Source of the DNA: Hoeflea sp.
GTDB lineage: Bacteria > Pseudomonadota > Alphaproteobacteria > Rhizobiales > Rhizobiaceae
Direction: 5' to 3'
NCBI GenBank assembly: GCA_020637795.1
Contig: JACKJT010000003.1
Span: 310,001 to 374,000, forward strand
DNA: 64,000 nt
The notes beneath the pieces were generated by a model. The model had not been told where the DNA came from. It made no database searches and saw nothing but the letters and a program-made list of their open reading frames with translations. Position numbers and translations under genes: made by a program. Below are positions 63,120 through 64,000 of this stretch, piece after piece (within the stretch, counting starts at the first letter, position 1; every line of letters starts with the position of its first letter).

Positions 63120-63430
63120 TAGAGCCAATCATCTTTAGCTGGAATCGTTTGGACGCAGGGATTTCGTGATCTGGCAAGGAGCGGGAGGCGACGCGGCGCG
63201 AGCGCCGTCAGCCTCGCGCGACGCAGTCCAGAGCGCGAAAGGCCAAGTTCAGGCGATTATGTTGGATTGAATTTGGTCGAACTGCCCGTTTTCACCAGGC
63301 TTGGACGTCTTTTCCGCGCCAGCGTCGTCAAAATCCTCGCACGATGCGCTGCATCGCGCTTGCGGTTTTCCTCGCTGGCACAAAAAATCCTGCCCACCAA
63401 ACCGCTTCCAGCTAAAGATGATTGGCTCTA
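63120..63430. mobile_element. MITE-like element, long copy (about 311 bp)
   Basis: Terminal inverted repeats share 26 contiguous identical bases: each end, read inward, begins TAGAGCCAATCATCTTTAGC and continues TGGAA. There is no transposase and no credible gene. The left half is homologous, in inverted orientation, to the short copy at 32880-33041. It sits exactly between the probable 6S promoter and the 3' side of zapA, so it split a normally tight zapA-6S junction. Confidence 0.85.
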
Positions 63431-63439
63431 TACCGCACA

Positions 63440-63560
63440 AGTGAGGAGTAACCCGGACCTGCCGGAGCCTCAAGCTCCGTGCTGGCCAGGCGGCATGCCT
63501 GAAAACCGCTCCCGAAAGGAACTGTGCCCGCGGTCCGTTCCCGGCTCCGACCGCCAGCCC
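63440..63560 (-). other. Structured intergenic segment downstream of zapA
   Basis: On the minus strand several pairings are possible: GGACC (about 63535) with GGTCC (about 63457), GGAG with CTCC outside it, and inner hairpins CAGGC/GCCTG and GGAGC/GGCTCC. It may be a zapA 3' UTR structure or terminator, or a small RNA. It does not resemble 6S as well as 62905-63061 does. Confidence 0.3.
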
Positions 63561-63566
63561 CGGGGC

Positions 63567-63929
63567 TCAGCCCCGCCCGGACAGCTTCCCGGCAATCTGC
63601 TCGATCTTGCCTGTGACCTCGGACAAGGCCTGGGCCAGATCATGATCGGTCTTGTCGACCTTGCTCAGCGCATTGTCGCGGGTCTTTTTCAGTGTTTCGA
63701 CCTCGGCCTCGAGCCCGCGCATCCGGCGCTGCAATTCGTGCAGCTCGTCCATCACCATGATTCCCGCCATCACCGTGATGCGCAAGTCGCCGATCTCGCC
63801 GAACTGGTTCTTCAGATGGCCGACATAGCGGTCGAAACGCCCGGCAAGATCGCTCAGATGTTCTTCCTGGCCTTCCTCACAGGCCATCCGGTAGGTCTTG
63901 CTGTCAATGGTAACCGTAACCTGAGCCAT
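63567..63929 (-). CDS. zapA: Cell division protein ZapA
   Basis: 120 residues. N-terminal globular head (about 1-45, MAQVTVTIDSKTYRMACEEG; EEHLSDLAGRFDRYVGHLK) and a C-terminal coiled coil (about 60-118, DELHELQRRMRGLEAEVETL). ZapA crosslinks FtsZ filaments in the division ring. It is the neighbour of 6S RNA and fthC in many proteobacteria. The 70 bp to its right show no further gene. Confidence 0.93.
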   Translation of the reverse strand: MAQVTVTIDSKTYRMACEEGQEEHLSDLAGRFDRYVGHLKNQFGEIGDLRITVMAGIMVMDELHELQRRMRGLEAEVETLKKTRDNALSKVDKTDHDLAQALSEVTGKIEQIAGKLSGRG

Positions 63930-64000
63930 TCAACACATCCTGTTTTGCACGACCCCGGCTGATCGAAGGCAAATGCGATTTGACAATTCCAAGTCTCAAA

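Noticed and set aside
63440..63560. Candidate 6S RNA directly after zapA
   Set aside because: It folds, but lacks the core words and promoter that 62905-63061 has; kept only as a structured segment.

Overview
The window is one chromosomal segment, about 60-65% GC by eye, of an alphaproteobacterium of the Hyphomicrobiales (Rhizobiales). It looks Rhizobiaceae- or Hoeflea-like. The evidence is the gene set itself: SciP, CtrA and ChpT with an EipA (DUF1134) neighbour, an sqdBDC sulfolipid operon, the ruvCAB / ybgC / tolQRAB-pal-cpoB-tilS-ftsH-glmM order, serC-serA next to purA, and a zapA / 6S RNA / fthC arrangement. The exact species cannot be fixed from sequence reading alone. The first gene is cut by the left edge.

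Layout. 0-12.6 kb is core: an oxidoreductase fragment, mnmA, then a CtrA cell-cycle cluster (sciP, pqiA-like, GNAT, fliJ-like, ctrA, a single-domain receiver, chpT, eipA), a coiled-coil membrane protein, a TrmH methyltransferase, an RluD-type pseudouridine synthase and rpoH. 12.6-17.06 kb is an accessory stretch with long non-coding parts, inverted repeats, a membrane-anchored AraC regulator, a secreted protein and a GNAT. 17.06-21.2 kb returns to core: a proline-rich membrane protein, purA and an EamA exporter. 21.3-27.5 kb is a second accessory block. It holds a three-gene operon, SIR2 - HerA - KTSC, whose SIR2 gene is split by an intact IS256-family element with an 8-bp target duplication, then a decayed copy of the serA 3' end and a GAF-GGDEF gene. 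27.5-43.3 kb is core: serA, serC, two outer-membrane barrels, glmM, ftsH, tilS, cpoB, pal and tolBARQ. 43.5-51.4 kb holds map, ybgC, sqdBDC, a NUDIX gene and ruvB, with a PIN/AbrB toxin-antitoxin pair between ruvB and ruvA, then ruvC. 51.5-57.4 kb has an LLM oxidoreductase, yebC, GFA, MBL, TPR and DM13 genes, ymdB and fthC. 57.6-62.9 kb is a sensory block (LuxR-like fragment, globin-coupled chemoreceptor, PAS-GGDEF-EAL, Crp/Fnr) that lies between fthC and a probable 6S RNA. A MITE-like repeat then separates the 6S RNA from zapA.

How the parts work together. ChpT passes phosphate to CtrA, SciP restrains CtrA, and EipA is an envelope protein known to be under CtrA in Brucella. CtrA-box-like motifs (two TTAA-type halves 7 bp apart) and GANTC methylation sites occur upstream of sciP, ctrA, chpT/eipA and also tolQ, so division and envelope constriction may share this control. 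The most unusual system is the interrupted SIR2-HerA defence operon. Removing the IS and one target copy restores a 416-codon SIR2 frame with its NAD-binding and catalytic motifs, so the inactivation looks recent and possibly reversible. The operon also carries a small KTSC-domain gene that may be a third component.
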